From the NCBI GenBank assembly GCA_050248955.1, contig JBFWRK010000001.1, positions 124,001 through 188,000 of the forward strand: a stretch of 64,000 nucleotides of DNA, given 5' to 3'. The DNA comes from JBFWRK01 sp050248955. GTDB lineage: Bacteria; Actinomycetota; Acidimicrobiia; Acidimicrobiales; Ilumatobacteraceae. Under the pieces are notes generated by a model. That model was not told the DNA's origin, searched no databases, and saw nothing but the letters and a program-made list of their open reading frames with translations. The position numbers and the translations under genes were made by a program. Shown one piece after another: positions 56,697 to 64,000 of this stretch (position 1 is its first letter; the number at the start of each line of letters is the position of its first letter).

Positions 56697-57971
56697 GTGA
56701 AGCGGCGTGAGTCGGCACAGATGACGGAAGATGCGGCGCGACTGTTCGATCCGGCATACCACGACCGGTTGTTCTGCGACCACGAGTTGCAGCCGTGTAG
56801 TTTGAAGCGCGTGTCAGGTGGTCAGAGCTGGAGCGTCGCTGGGTTGTTCGCTGGCATCGGTGGAGTTGAACTCGGACTCCAGCGCGCCGGCATGCAGTCC
56901 GAGCTGCTGTGTGAGTGGTGGGAGCCCGCACAGGCAGTGCTGAAGCACCATTTCGCGGACGTCCCCCTTGTCGGTGACGTGCGTGACATCGACAAGCTGC
57001 CGTCGGTCGACCTCGTTGCCGCTGGGTTTCCCTGCACCGATCTCTCCCAGGCGGGCCGAACCAGGGGAATCAGGGGTGAGGCTTCGGGACTCGTCGGAGA
57101 AGTGTTCCGTCTCCTCGACGGTCACCGCGCCCCTTGGGTGCTTCTCGAGAACGTGCGGAACATGCTCGTGCTCGACGGTGGCGCAGCGATGCGATTCCTC
57201 GTGCAAGAACTCGAGAAACGCGGCTACAGGTGGGCCTATCGTCTTGTTGACTCGCGGTTCACCGGTGTGCCGCAGCGACGACAGCGCGTGATCCTGGTCG
57301 CCACCACGGAAGGCGATCCACGAGAGGTGCTGTTCGCTGACGATGCCGGCGAACCACAGCCCAGTCACTATCGGGACGAAGTCTTCGGCTTCTACTGGAC
57401 GGAGGGACTACGAGGTCTCGGCTGGGCCCGCGACGCAGTGCCGACCTTGAAGGGCGGATCGACCATCGGCATTCCGTCCCCGCCCGCGATCTGGAACCCT
57501 CATGGCTCACACGGCCGCAAGATCGTCACACCTCGCATCGATGAGGCCGAGCAGATGCAGGGTTTCGATCCCGGTTGGACCTCGGCAGCGGATTCAGTGT
57601 CCAACCGAAAGGGAACGCGTTGGAAGCTCGTGGGGAATGCCGTCACGGTCGGTGTTTCTGAGTGGGTGGGGCATCGCCTGGTTACCCCTGGGAATGTGGA
57701 TGCCGAGCTTCGGCTGCTGGCCGACTCTGCGCCATGGCCGTTGGCGGCGTGCGGCGCCAACGGCAAGCGTTGGGCGGCTGACGTGTCGCTATGGCCGCTA
57801 CAGCGGCCGTACGCACACCTGGGTGACATTGTCGATCTCGGCCAAGCGCCCGCTCTGTCCGTGCGGGGAAGTGCAGGGTTTCTCGACCGAGCGACTCGCG
57901 GCAATCTCCGATTCGAGGACGGCTTCCTCGATGACATCGCGTCACACGCTGACTTCCTCGCCGCTGCTTGA
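56697..57971 (+). CDS. C5 cytosine-specific DNA methyltransferase
   Basis: A 424-residue type II-style m5C methyltransferase. Motif I SVAGLFAGIGGVELGLQRAG (about residue 44), IV AAGFPCTDLSQAG (catalytic Cys in PC, about residue 107), VI WVLLENVRNM (ENV), VIII QRRQRVILVA and X KLVGNAVTVGVSEWVG (about residue 315) are all present. About 100 residues follow motif X, which is longer than usual. GTG at 56697 is chosen for AGGAGG at 56687-56692. Its last 30 bases overlap the convergent vsr gene. Confidence 0.95.
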   Translation: MKRRESAQMTEDAARLFDPAYHDRLFCDHELQPCSLKRVSGGQSWSVAGLFAGIGGVELGLQRAGMQSELLCEWWEPAQAVLKHHFADVPLVGDVRDIDKLPSVDLVAAGFPCTDLSQAGRTRGIRGEASGLVGEVFRLLDGHRAPWVLLENVRNMLVLDGGAAMRFLVQELEKRGYRWAYRLVDSRFTGVPQRRQRVILVATTEGDPREVLFADDAGEPQPSHYRDEVFGFYWTEGLRGLGWARDAVPTLKGGSTIGIPSPPAIWNPHGSHGRKIVTPRIDEAEQMQGFDPGWTSAADSVSNRKGTRWKLVGNAVTVGVSEWVGHRLVTPGNVDAELRLLADSAPWPLAACGANGKRWAADVSLWPLQRPYAHLGDIVDLGQAPALSVRGSAGFLDRATRGNLRFEDGFLDDIASHADFLAAA

Positions 57972-58388
57972 GCGGCGGTCCCGGACGAGTTGTTCAATAC
58001 GGTCTGCAGCGTTGTTGACCGGCTCGTGCTCCCACACGCGGAGCACCGCCCATCCGGCTGCACGCAGCTCGAGATCGGCGGCGCGGTCTCTTGCCACGTT
58101 GCCCTCGAGCTTCTCTCTCCACCACTGCTGGTTTGCCTTCGGGAGAGTTTCGTGTTGAGGGCAGGAGTGCCAGAAACATCCGTCTACGAACACCGCGACC
58201 TTCACCCGCGTGAACACGATGTCAGGCCGTCGGCGTCCGACGACCCGATAGTCGACGCGATAACGGAGACCGCGCCGCCAGAGTTCCGCCCTAAGAGCGA
58301 CCTCCGGCTTCGTGTCGCGCTGACGCTGCCTCTCCATGCGAAGCCGCACCGAGGGATCTGACGCCTCCGGGTGCCGTTGCTTCGCCAC
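57942..58388 (-). CDS. vsr: Very short patch repair endonuclease
   Basis: A 148-residue Vsr nuclease: RMERQRQRDTKPEVALRAEL then LRYRVDYRVVGRRRPDIVF (catalytic Asp), VAVFVDGCFWHSCPQHETLP (zinc/active-site His and Cys) and GWAVLRVWEHE. It nicks 5' to T:G mismatches created by deamination of m5C, matching a partner m5C methyltransferase. GTG at 58386-58388 gives the usual Vsr length; the frame remains open to 58619 with non-family sequence. Confidence 0.92.
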   Translation of the reverse strand: MAKQRHPEASDPSVRLRMERQRQRDTKPEVALRAELWRRGLRYRVDYRVVGRRRPDIVFTRVKVAVFVDGCFWHSCPQHETLPKANQQWWREKLEGNVARDRAADLELRAAGWAVLRVWEHEPVNNAADRIEQLVRDRRSSSGEEVSV

Positions 58389-58517
58389 GGCGCGATGCTC
58401 GCGTAGCGAACCGCACGCGTCATGCACAGCGGTCACACGGTACGCGTGGGCTGCCCGAGTAGCTTGCGCTTTGTGGAAGGCCCGCAGATCCTCGCTCAGA
58501 CGTTGAGCGTGCCTGCG

Positions 58518-59294
58518 ATGACGAGGACGAAGAATCCCAGGCTTTGGCAGTACCACTCGCGTGGAGCCCGCCACTCGCTCACATCGTGCTGGGGGGTGCT
58601 CTTCGATCTTCTCAGCCATTCGGCGCTCCTACGCGAGCACGTGACCGCCGGCAAGGTGGTGTTCGGTCTCGACCACGAGATGCATGACTACGCAGCGAAC
58701 CGGTCGAAGAATCTCGACCTTGTGATTGCCCGGCCGAGCGACTCCGGATGGTCGAAGAAGCGCGCTCCTCGCCGATTCTCGGATCTGCCGTCAGTCTTCG
58801 ACATGGAGTTGACCGCCGAGCAATTGGCGCTGCTGGCGAAGCTGCCGGATCCCTTGGAGGGTGAAGTAGGTGCGATCCATCTAGCACTCGAGGCGAAGGC
58901 CTGCATGACCGCCTTCACGAAGTCCTATCCGCGGTTGTATGACGAGCTGAACTCGTCGCACGCGGTGATCCACGGCTCGTCGAACCGAGCGCTCGCAGTC
59001 GGACTTGCCATCATAAACGTCGCCACCGAGTTCGTGTCGCCGGTCGGTGAATTGAACCAGCACAAGCAGCCGAAGAACGCCGTCGGTGCGATCCAGAAGG
59101 TTGAACAGCTCCCTCGTCGTTCGGGGGACGAGGGAGTCGGCTATGACGGCCTCGGGATCGTGTTGGTGGACCTGAAGAACGATGGCTCTCCCGTCACCCT
59201 CGCCTCGGCCCCTTCGGTGCCGCAGAACTACGACTATGGGCGCATGATCGTGCGGATCGCTAACGAGTACGATGTTCGATTCCGCAATGCATAG
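58518..59294 (+). CDS. Candidate type II restriction endonuclease
   Basis: A 258-residue protein without a family name I can give. KNLDLVIARP (about residue 61) and IHLALEAKACMTAFTKSYPR (about residues 119-138) fit the D...ExK core of PD-(D/E)XK nucleases, and LYDELNSSHAVIHGSSNRAL continues a helix-strand core. It lies divergent to vsr beside the m5C methyltransferase, as expected of the cognate restriction enzyme. The ATG at 58518 is a choice; the frame is open from 58422. Two 60-base samples counted here are 60% GC, against 75% in one sampled from the upstream CoA ligase. Confidence 0.65.
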   Translation: MTRTKNPRLWQYHSRGARHSLTSCWGVLFDLLSHSALLREHVTAGKVVFGLDHEMHDYAANRSKNLDLVIARPSDSGWSKKRAPRRFSDLPSVFDMELTAEQLALLAKLPDPLEGEVGAIHLALEAKACMTAFTKSYPRLYDELNSSHAVIHGSSNRALAVGLAIINVATEFVSPVGELNQHKQPKNAVGAIQKVEQLPRRSGDEGVGYDGLGIVLVDLKNDGSPVTLASAPSVPQNYDYGRMIVRIANEYDVRFRNA

Positions 59295-59339
59295 GCGCAT
59301 TGAGCGTCGGGCGATCATCGACATAGCCGTAGGTCGTCC

Positions 59340-59640
59340 GAGATGACATGCCTCCATCTTGTGAACCGCCCGTCTCGCCAGCGGGCGACGGCGAGGTGGC
59401 GGAAGGCGTAGCGGCCGCCGGTGTGCAGACGGTGGCCCTTCGGGAACGCGAGTTCGCGGCGCGCCTCCACGCGCGCTGCTGGAGGTGGGCGACGTCGAGG
59501 TGGCGGCCGGGTGGTGCTGGTGAACACGCGAGCGTCCACCGCCGGGGCGCAGAACTGGTCGAGGTGGGTGCGCAGCACTGACGCCTCAGCGGTTTGGATG
59601 TAGATGCGGCGGCCGCGCAGATCGCCGTCGGGTCCCTTGG
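59340..59640 (-). pseudogene. Possible tyrosine-recombinase remnant
   Basis: The minus frame reads DLRGRRIYIQTAEASVLRTH, then LDQFCAPAVDARVFTS, resembling the core integrase pattern of a conserved sheet followed by LRxHLxxF...DxLVFT. No catalytic R-H-R-Y set is recoverable, the frame is short and later sequence is Arg/Pro-rich noise. It could be a decayed integrase from the island, or chance. The rest of 59295-59790 holds nothing else I can support. Confidence 0.25.
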
Positions 59641-59790
59641 CCCTGGTCCCACGTCGCTCGATCCCGTCGCCGCAGTCGGTCCACGATCGTCCGAGTGTCG
59701 CCTGCTACACCAGCTCCACACCTGCGGCGGATGTGTCGATGTCACCCCGGCGCGGAGCGCGTCGAGAGCTCGGACAGGTCAAACTCTTGA

Positions 59791-60087
59791 TGGGCCACCG
59801 GTATCGATCTGCTTGCTCGTGAACCCGGGAAGGGACACGACAACGATCACGCCGGTGCCCCACCGAGAAGCCTGGTCGAGCGCCTCACGATCGCGATCGT
59901 GCCGCTCGATGTCGAGATCGCCTCCACCGCGGCACGACTTCGCGCTGCGCATCGCTCCCTGCGGCTTCCCGACGCACTCGTCATCGCGACCGCGGTCGAC
60001 GCGAGTGCCGATCAGCTGGTGACGACCGACAGACGATGGCCGACCGCCAAGGCGCTCGAGCTCCGAGCCACGCTCAGGCACATCTGA
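59791..60087 (+). pseudogene. Truncated VapC-type PIN toxin
   Basis: After a stop at 59788-59790 the frame runs WATGIDLLAREPGK..., then VPLDVEIASTAARLRAAHRS and LRLPDALVIATAVDASADQL and VTTDRRWP, ending at TGA 60085-60087. The second half is a good PIN domain C-terminus with Asp in LPDALVIA and TDRRW. The N-terminal half with the first Asp and Glu is missing, and no VapB gene precedes it. Hence a decayed second toxin, distinct from the intact vapBC at 52.8 kb. Confidence 0.65.
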
Positions 60088-60261
60088 TCGCGGTGCGCTG
60101 CGGTCGCACCTGTGGTTCGCGTCTCCAGCGTGCCGGCTCTGAGCGTCCGCTGCGGACCAGCGGCGAATCCTGATGAGTGACTCGGCAAATCACGGACAGG
60201 TCGCTGGCGAATACTGGACAGGCCAGGAGTTGACGGCGGGCGCTCCTGCGCTCTGCGCGGA

Positions 60262-61599
60262 TCAGGCGGGCTTGCGGACAGCGATCATCGGATCTGCTGC
60301 CGACACGGTGACTGTGACGCTCGCGGCCGCGATCTCGTCGACGATGTCGCCGACGGTGCCGTCGAACGAGGCAGCGCTGCCAGGCGTGATCTCGAGGACA
60401 TCGGTCGGGAGTCCGAGCTCGTCGAGCAGCGCGATGAACGGCTCGGGGTCGAGCTCCTCGACGTTGACCATCGTCTTCGGGTCCCACACGCCCTGCGCGA
60501 GGAGGATCGCCGCCGCCACGGGCGGGACTCCGGCGGTGTAGCTGATGCCCTGTGACTCGACCTCGGCGTACGCCTGCTCGTGATCGGAGATCTGGTAGAT
60601 CAGGATCTCGCGTGGCGCACCGTCCTTCGTGCCGCGCACGAAGGTGCCGATGCAGGTCTTGCCCGTGTAGCCGGGGGCCAGGGTCATCGGGTCCGGGAGC
60701 AGGGCCTTGACGACCTTCAACGGGACGACCTCCTGGCCGTCGGCCAGCCTCACCGGCTCGTGCGAGAGCAGCCCGAGCGTGCGCAGCACCGTGAACACGT
60801 TGATGTAGTGGTCGCCGAAGCCCATCCAGAACCGGATGTCCTTCGCGTCGATGTGCTGCGACAGCGAGTGCAGCTCGTCGTGGCCGGTCAGGTAGATCGG
60901 GCACTCACCGACGACCGGGAAGCCGTAGACGCGCTTGACGGCGTGGGTCGGGAACTCCTGCCAGCGCCGATCGATCCACGTCCAGACCTTCACGAACTCG
61001 CGGAAGTTGATCTCCGGGTCGAAGTTGGTGGCGAAGTACCGGCCGTGACTGCCCTCGTTCACGTCGAGGATGTCGATCGAGTCGATCGCGTCGAAGTACT
61101 TCCGCGCGGCGAGCGCGCAGTAGGCGTTGACGACACCGGGGTCGAAGCCGACACCGAGGATCGCGGTGACGCCCGCTTCGGCGCAGCGCTCCTTGCGCTT
61201 CCACTCGTAGTTGGCGTACCACGGCGGGTTCTCGCAGACCGCGTCGGGATCCTCGTGGATCGCGGTGTCCAGGTAGGCCGCCCCGGTGCGGATGCAGGCC
61301 TCGAGCACGGACATGTTGAGGAAGGCCGTGGCGAGGTTGACGACGATCGTCGACCCCGTCTCGCGGATCAGCTCGACGGTGGCGTCGACGTCGAACGCAT
61401 CGAGCTCGCGGGCGTACAGCCGCTTGGCGGGATCCTTGACGTGACCCTTGCGCTGGACGCTGTCGATGATCGCCTCGCACTTCGACAGCGTGCGCGAGGC
61501 GATGCAGATGTCACCGAGGACATCGTTGTGCATCGCCGCCTTGTGAGCGGCGACATGAGCGACGCCACCGGCGCCGACGATCAAGACGTTGTGCTGCAT
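60262..61599 (-). CDS. Carboxynorspermidine/carboxyspermidine dehydrogenase
   Basis: A 445-residue saccharopine-dehydrogenase-like enzyme: NVLIVGAGGVAHVAAHKAAM (NADP Rossmann), ICIASRTLSKCEAI, GVGFDPGVVNAYCALAARKY and HGRYFATNFDPEINFREF. It is the CANSDH type that condenses aspartate semialdehyde with a diamine to carboxy(nor)spermidine. It follows nspC by 13 bases in the same operon, which settles the pathway. ATG at 61597-61599 with AGGGAG upstream. Confidence 0.9.
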   Translation of the reverse strand: MQHNVLIVGAGGVAHVAAHKAAMHNDVLGDICIASRTLSKCEAIIDSVQRKGHVKDPAKRLYARELDAFDVDATVELIRETGSTIVVNLATAFLNMSVLEACIRTGAAYLDTAIHEDPDAVCENPPWYANYEWKRKERCAEAGVTAILGVGFDPGVVNAYCALAARKYFDAIDSIDILDVNEGSHGRYFATNFDPEINFREFVKVWTWIDRRWQEFPTHAVKRVYGFPVVGECPIYLTGHDELHSLSQHIDAKDIRFWMGFGDHYINVFTVLRTLGLLSHEPVRLADGQEVVPLKVVKALLPDPMTLAPGYTGKTCIGTFVRGTKDGAPREILIYQISDHEQAYAEVESQGISYTAGVPPVAAAILLAQGVWDPKTMVNVEELDPEPFIALLDELGLPTDVLEITPGSAASFDGTVGDIVDEIAAASVTVTVSAADPMIAVRKPA

Positions 61600-61612
61600 G
61601 TGACGCGTCTCC

Positions 61613-62710
61613 CTACGACAGGCTGCGCCTGTAGTCCTCGTACCCGAACTCGCGCACCGTCTCCACCGTGCCGTCCAGACGTCGGACGGCGATGGACGGC
61701 ATCGCGACACCGTTGAACCAGTTCTTCTTCACCATCGTGTACCCACCGGCGTCGGCGATCCGCACCTCGTCGCCGACTTGCAGCCGCGTGTTCAGCCGAT
61801 GTTCGCCGAAGATGTCGCCCGCGAGGCAGGTCCGGCCGGCGATCATGACGTGATGGTCCCCCGGCCCCGGTGACGTGAGCGCGGCCGACGTGCCGTAGAT
61901 GAGGTGGTCGAGCATGTGCGCCTCGACGGACGCGTCGACGATCGCGACATCGATCTCGTTGTGGGTCACGTCGAGCACCGTCGTGACGAGCTCGGTGGTG
62001 CCGGTCACCACTGCCTCACCCGGCTCGAGGTACACCTGCACCCCGTGGCGGTCAGCGAAGGCGCGCAGCACTTCGCAGAAGCGGTCGAGCGGGTAGGCGG
62101 GATTGGTGAACGAGATGCCGCCGCCGAGGCTGACCCACTCCAGGCACTCCAGCAGGGCGCCGTACTGCTCGCCGATGACGTCCACCGCCTTGGCGACGCT
62201 CTCGACATCGTCGTTCTCGCAGTTGAAGTGGAACATGACGCCGCTGAGCGAGGGAGCAACGTTCATGACCCGGTCGAGGTCGATGGCGCCGAGGCGGGAG
62301 AACCGGCGCGCCGGATCGGCCAGATCGAAGTGGGAGTGGCTGATGCCCGGGTTGACCCGCAGCCCGAGCTGCACGCCTTCCACGTCGGCTCGGAAGCGCT
62401 GCAGCTGTGAGATCGAGTTGAAGATGATCTTGTCGGCGAAGCCGCGAACCTCGAGGATCTCCGACCGCGACCAGCCGACGCTGTAGGCGTGGACCTCCTT
62501 GCCGAGCTCCTCGTGGCCGAGGCGAGCTTCGAACAGCGAGCTGCTCGTCGTGCCGTCGAGGTGGTCGCGCAGGAGCGGGAACACCGACCACGCGGCGAAG
62601 CACTTCAGCGCGAGCACCGACTTCGCGCCGGAGTCGGCCCGGACGCGGTCGATGACCTGGAGGTTGCGCAGCAGCGCCGACTCGTCGATCAGGTAGCAGG
62701 GCGTTTCCAA
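61613..62710 (-). CDS. nspC: Carboxynorspermidine decarboxylase
   Basis: A 365-residue PLP decarboxylase of the alanine-racemase fold: the lysine in KSVLALKCFAAWSVFPLL (about residue 36), LGLRVNPGISHSHFDLADPA, VMFHFNCENDD, EWVSLGGGISFT and YLEPGEAVV, then AGRTCLAGDIFGEH. It makes (nor)spermidine from the carboxy intermediate. TTG start at 62708-62710 with TATCGT 8 nt upstream. Together with the next gene it gives an S-adenosylmethionine-independent spermidine route. Confidence 0.93.
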   Translation of the reverse strand: METPCYLIDESALLRNLQVIDRVRADSGAKSVLALKCFAAWSVFPLLRDHLDGTTSSSLFEARLGHEELGKEVHAYSVGWSRSEILEVRGFADKIIFNSISQLQRFRADVEGVQLGLRVNPGISHSHFDLADPARRFSRLGAIDLDRVMNVAPSLSGVMFHFNCENDDVESVAKAVDVIGEQYGALLECLEWVSLGGGISFTNPAYPLDRFCEVLRAFADRHGVQVYLEPGEAVVTGTTELVTTVLDVTHNEIDVAIVDASVEAHMLDHLIYGTSAALTSPGPGDHHVMIAGRTCLAGDIFGEHRLNTRLQVGDEVRIADAGGYTMVKKNWFNGVAMPSIAVRRLDGTVETVREFGYEDYRRSLS

Positions 62711-62718
62711 GGCGGGCC

Positions 62719-62724
62719 ACGATA
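62719..62724 (-). promoter_or_regulatory. -10 hexamer TATCGT, nspC operon
   Basis: Ends 8 nt before the TTG at 62710; supports that rare start codon. Confidence 0.45.
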
Positions 62725-62824
62725 CGGGCTGAGACCGCCCGCGCGTCCGGGCAGCACCGCCACGAGCATGCAGGGTCTCAGCCGGCGAGTCGACACCCGG
62801 ACACGGCCGGAGACGCGGGAGTCG

Positions 62825-63496
62825 TCAGTGACTGACGACGTCGGTCTTCAGGACCTCGAAGGTTCGCTGAGGATGGATCCAGGCAGCGCAGTCCTCGATC
62901 GTCGTGCGGAGCACGTCGTGGAGCATGGCGTCCGGATCGGGAATGCACGCGCTGGCGATCCCTTCCACCGCGTGGCGGACGACGACCGGCGCGCCGTGCC
63001 GCCGGAACGCTGCCGCCGACGTCGAGCTCCGCTCGGTGAACCGCTCGGCCCACCGGGCAGCGTCGGGCGCCTCCGCCAACGCCAGGCGGCCACGCTCCTC
63101 GAGGTCGTGACCCGCCCCCTGATCGAGATCGTCGAGCAGGCGGTTGGCCACGATCACCGCGACGGCGAGCACGCGCTGGCGCTCCGCTGCCGCCACCGGC
63201 AGGGCGGCCGTCGCCGATCGCAGCGCGATCCGGACGTCGAGGTGCGGATCGTCGCTGGTCAGCCCGATGACGCTCGGGATCAACGGGACGAGCCGGGGGC
63301 GGCCGGCGTCGGTCGTGAAGTCGTTGACCAGGCGGGCGAGCGAGGCGAGCAGGGGATGGGTGCAGGCGGGATGATCGCTCCATCGCTCCCCGGCCATGAA
63401 CGACGCGAGCTCCATGAAGCAGGCGCCCTTGCGAGGGTTCCGGTGCTTGCCCCGAGAGAGCAGTGGCACCAGCTCCGGCACACGAGACGTTGTCAT
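62825..63496 (-). CDS. Conserved actinobacterial protein of unknown function
   Basis: A 223-residue all-helical soluble protein. The N-terminal block KHRNPRKGACFMELASFMAG, then ERWSDHPACTHPLLASLARL, is highly patterned and I have seen it in many actinobacterial hypothetical proteins; CxxxxxxF and HPxCTHPLL may bind metal. The rest is Ala/Arg-rich helices. No function can be given. ATG at 63494-63496 with GGGGTC upstream. Confidence 0.7.
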   Translation of the reverse strand: MTTSRVPELVPLLSRGKHRNPRKGACFMELASFMAGERWSDHPACTHPLLASLARLVNDFTTDAGRPRLVPLIPSVIGLTSDDPHLDVRIALRSATAALPVAAAERQRVLAVAVIVANRLLDDLDQGAGHDLEERGRLALAEAPDAARWAERFTERSSTSAAAFRRHGAPVVVRHAVEGIASACIPDPDAMLHDVLRTTIEDCAAWIHPQRTFEVLKTDVVSH

Positions 63497-63598
63497 CGAC
63501 GATGACCCCCTTTTCGGATGGCGGTCCCGGACCCCTGCATTGTGCCCCACGCCGAGACCGCCGTCACCCATCACGTTCGCCGTCGGAGCGGGAACCTC

Positions 63599-63898
63599 CT
63601 ATCGACTGGCGGATGTCCGATCACGTGATCGGAGGATGGCCGTGCGGGGTCGTCCGGCGAGCGCCGGCGCGGCGGTGGCCGACGTCCACACCTGGGTCTC
63701 GAGGAAGTTCAGGAACGATGCCGCGTGTTCGGTGGTGTCGAAGTCGAGGTCGATGACGACGTAGCGCGGATCGTCGATCGGTTGCGCCACGCGCTCGGAG
63801 CTGACCCCAGCTTGCCTGCGTTGCTCGGCGAACCGGTCGTACGCGGAACGCCAGGTGTCGTAGTCGGTGATCGGGTGTTCGACGTGCAAGGTGACCAT
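63599..63898 (-). CDS. Small dimeric alpha-beta barrel-like protein
   Basis: A 99-residue protein beginning MVTLHVEHPITDYDTWRSAY, followed by YVVIDLDFDTTEHAASFLNF. This ferredoxin-like alternation with an early DYDTWRxxYD resembles monooxygenase-type or EthD-type dimeric barrels, but the catalytic role is unknown. ATG at 63896-63898 with TACGGT 7 nt upstream. Confidence 0.65.
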   Translation of the reverse strand: MVTLHVEHPITDYDTWRSAYDRFAEQRRQAGVSSERVAQPIDDPRYVVIDLDFDTTEHAASFLNFLETQVWTSATAAPALAGRPRTAILRSRDRTSASR

Positions 63899-63905
63899 GC
63901 ATCCG

Positions 63906-63911
63906 ACCGTA
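63906..63911 (-). promoter_or_regulatory. -10 hexamer TACGGT
   Basis: Ends 7 nt before the ATG at 63898. Confidence 0.5.
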
Positions 63912-63962
63912 CGAACGCCACTGCTCCGGGTCCATCCCAACATCGTGGGGTTCGTGGTCTCG

Positions 63963-63968
63963 TAGGGT
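63963..63968 (+). promoter_or_regulatory. -10 hexamer TAGGGT at the right edge
   Basis: Ends 6 nt before a GTG at 63975, exactly as at other leaderless starts here. Confidence 0.35.
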
Positions 63969-63974
63969 GGCCGC

Positions 63975-64000
63975 GTGTCGGTGGGGGGCCGTCTCGAGGC
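63975..64000 (+). CDS. Possible start of a gene leaving the window
   Basis: Only eight codons (GTG then SVGGRLE) are available. The call rests on the well-placed TAGGGT hexamer at 63963-63968 and the divergent layout; no product can be named. Confidence 0.25.

Noticed and set aside
59604..59822. Plus-strand peptide ending GQVKLLMGHRYRSA, recalling the LLGH box of integrases
   Set aside because: The surrounding frame has no R-H-R-Y residues or DLRH motif, and the adjacent integrase-like piece is on the other strand. Chance similarity is likely.
60088..60261. CCGCTG-CGGAC-CAGCGG stem after the truncated PIN gene as a terminator or attachment site
   Set aside because: Six pairs only and no matching copy at the island's left end, so neither reading is supported.

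Overview
The window is 64 kb of high-GC, densely coded DNA, almost certainly from an actinobacterium. Pointers are a mycothiol-conjugate amidase (Mca), two F420-type LLM oxidoreductases, a wax-ester/diacylglycerol acyltransferase, a VapBC pair, many GTG starts and GTGA/ATGA overlaps, and a very regular TANNNT hexamer 6-8 nt upstream of 27 starts, which is the pattern of leaderless actinobacterial transcripts. An Acidimicrobiia-like host (Ilumatobacter type) is my best guess from gene style, but it is inference. I see no rRNA, tRNA, CRISPR array or intact insertion sequence. Layout: 1-6 kb holds a broken FmdB gene, an HD phosphohydrolase, two small conserved proteins, a LysR regulator next to a ClC channel, and an ArsR-CDF metal-efflux operon. 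6-15 kb holds membrane proteins (rhomboid, CPBP-like protease) and a cyclic-nucleotide neighbourhood: a cyclase-AAA-TPR protein, a divergent stand-alone cNMP-binding protein, a metallophosphoesterase and an MFS transporter fused to a cNMP-binding domain. 15-22 kb holds mca, a ChbG-like deacetylase, a thermonuclease-fold lipoprotein, mtnA coupled to a class II aldolase (methylthio-sugar salvage), a thiolase-EamA pair and nudC. 22-25 kb is one large secreted subtilisin with three C-terminal beta-rich repeats. 25-39 kb is mixed housekeeping: LLM oxidoreductase, Mug glycosylase, DUF2207 protein, SDR, WS/DGAT, DsbA-like protein, winged-helix protein, GNAT, PAP2 and RecB-like nuclease. 39-55 kb is rich in acyl-CoA metabolism: three acyl-CoA dehydrogenase-family proteins, two acyl-CoA synthetases, an enoyl-CoA hydratase and an SDR of the peroxisomal type. 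Interspersed are a class III aminotransferase, an ABC-2 exporter, an orphan ATP-grasp protein, a nitroreductase, VapBC and a HAD phosphatase. 55.8-60.1 kb is a small accessory island of visibly lower GC. It carries a plasmid pRiA4b ORF-3-like protein, a C5 DNA methyltransferase, a convergent Vsr nuclease, a divergent candidate restriction endonuclease, and then decayed remnants of an integrase (weak) and a PIN toxin (clear). 60.2-62.7 kb is a two-gene carboxyspermidine operon for spermidine synthesis, followed by two unassigned small proteins. Genes act together mainly in short translationally coupled operons. The items most worth following up are the cNMP cluster, the restriction-modification island, and the near-universal leaderless promoter architecture.
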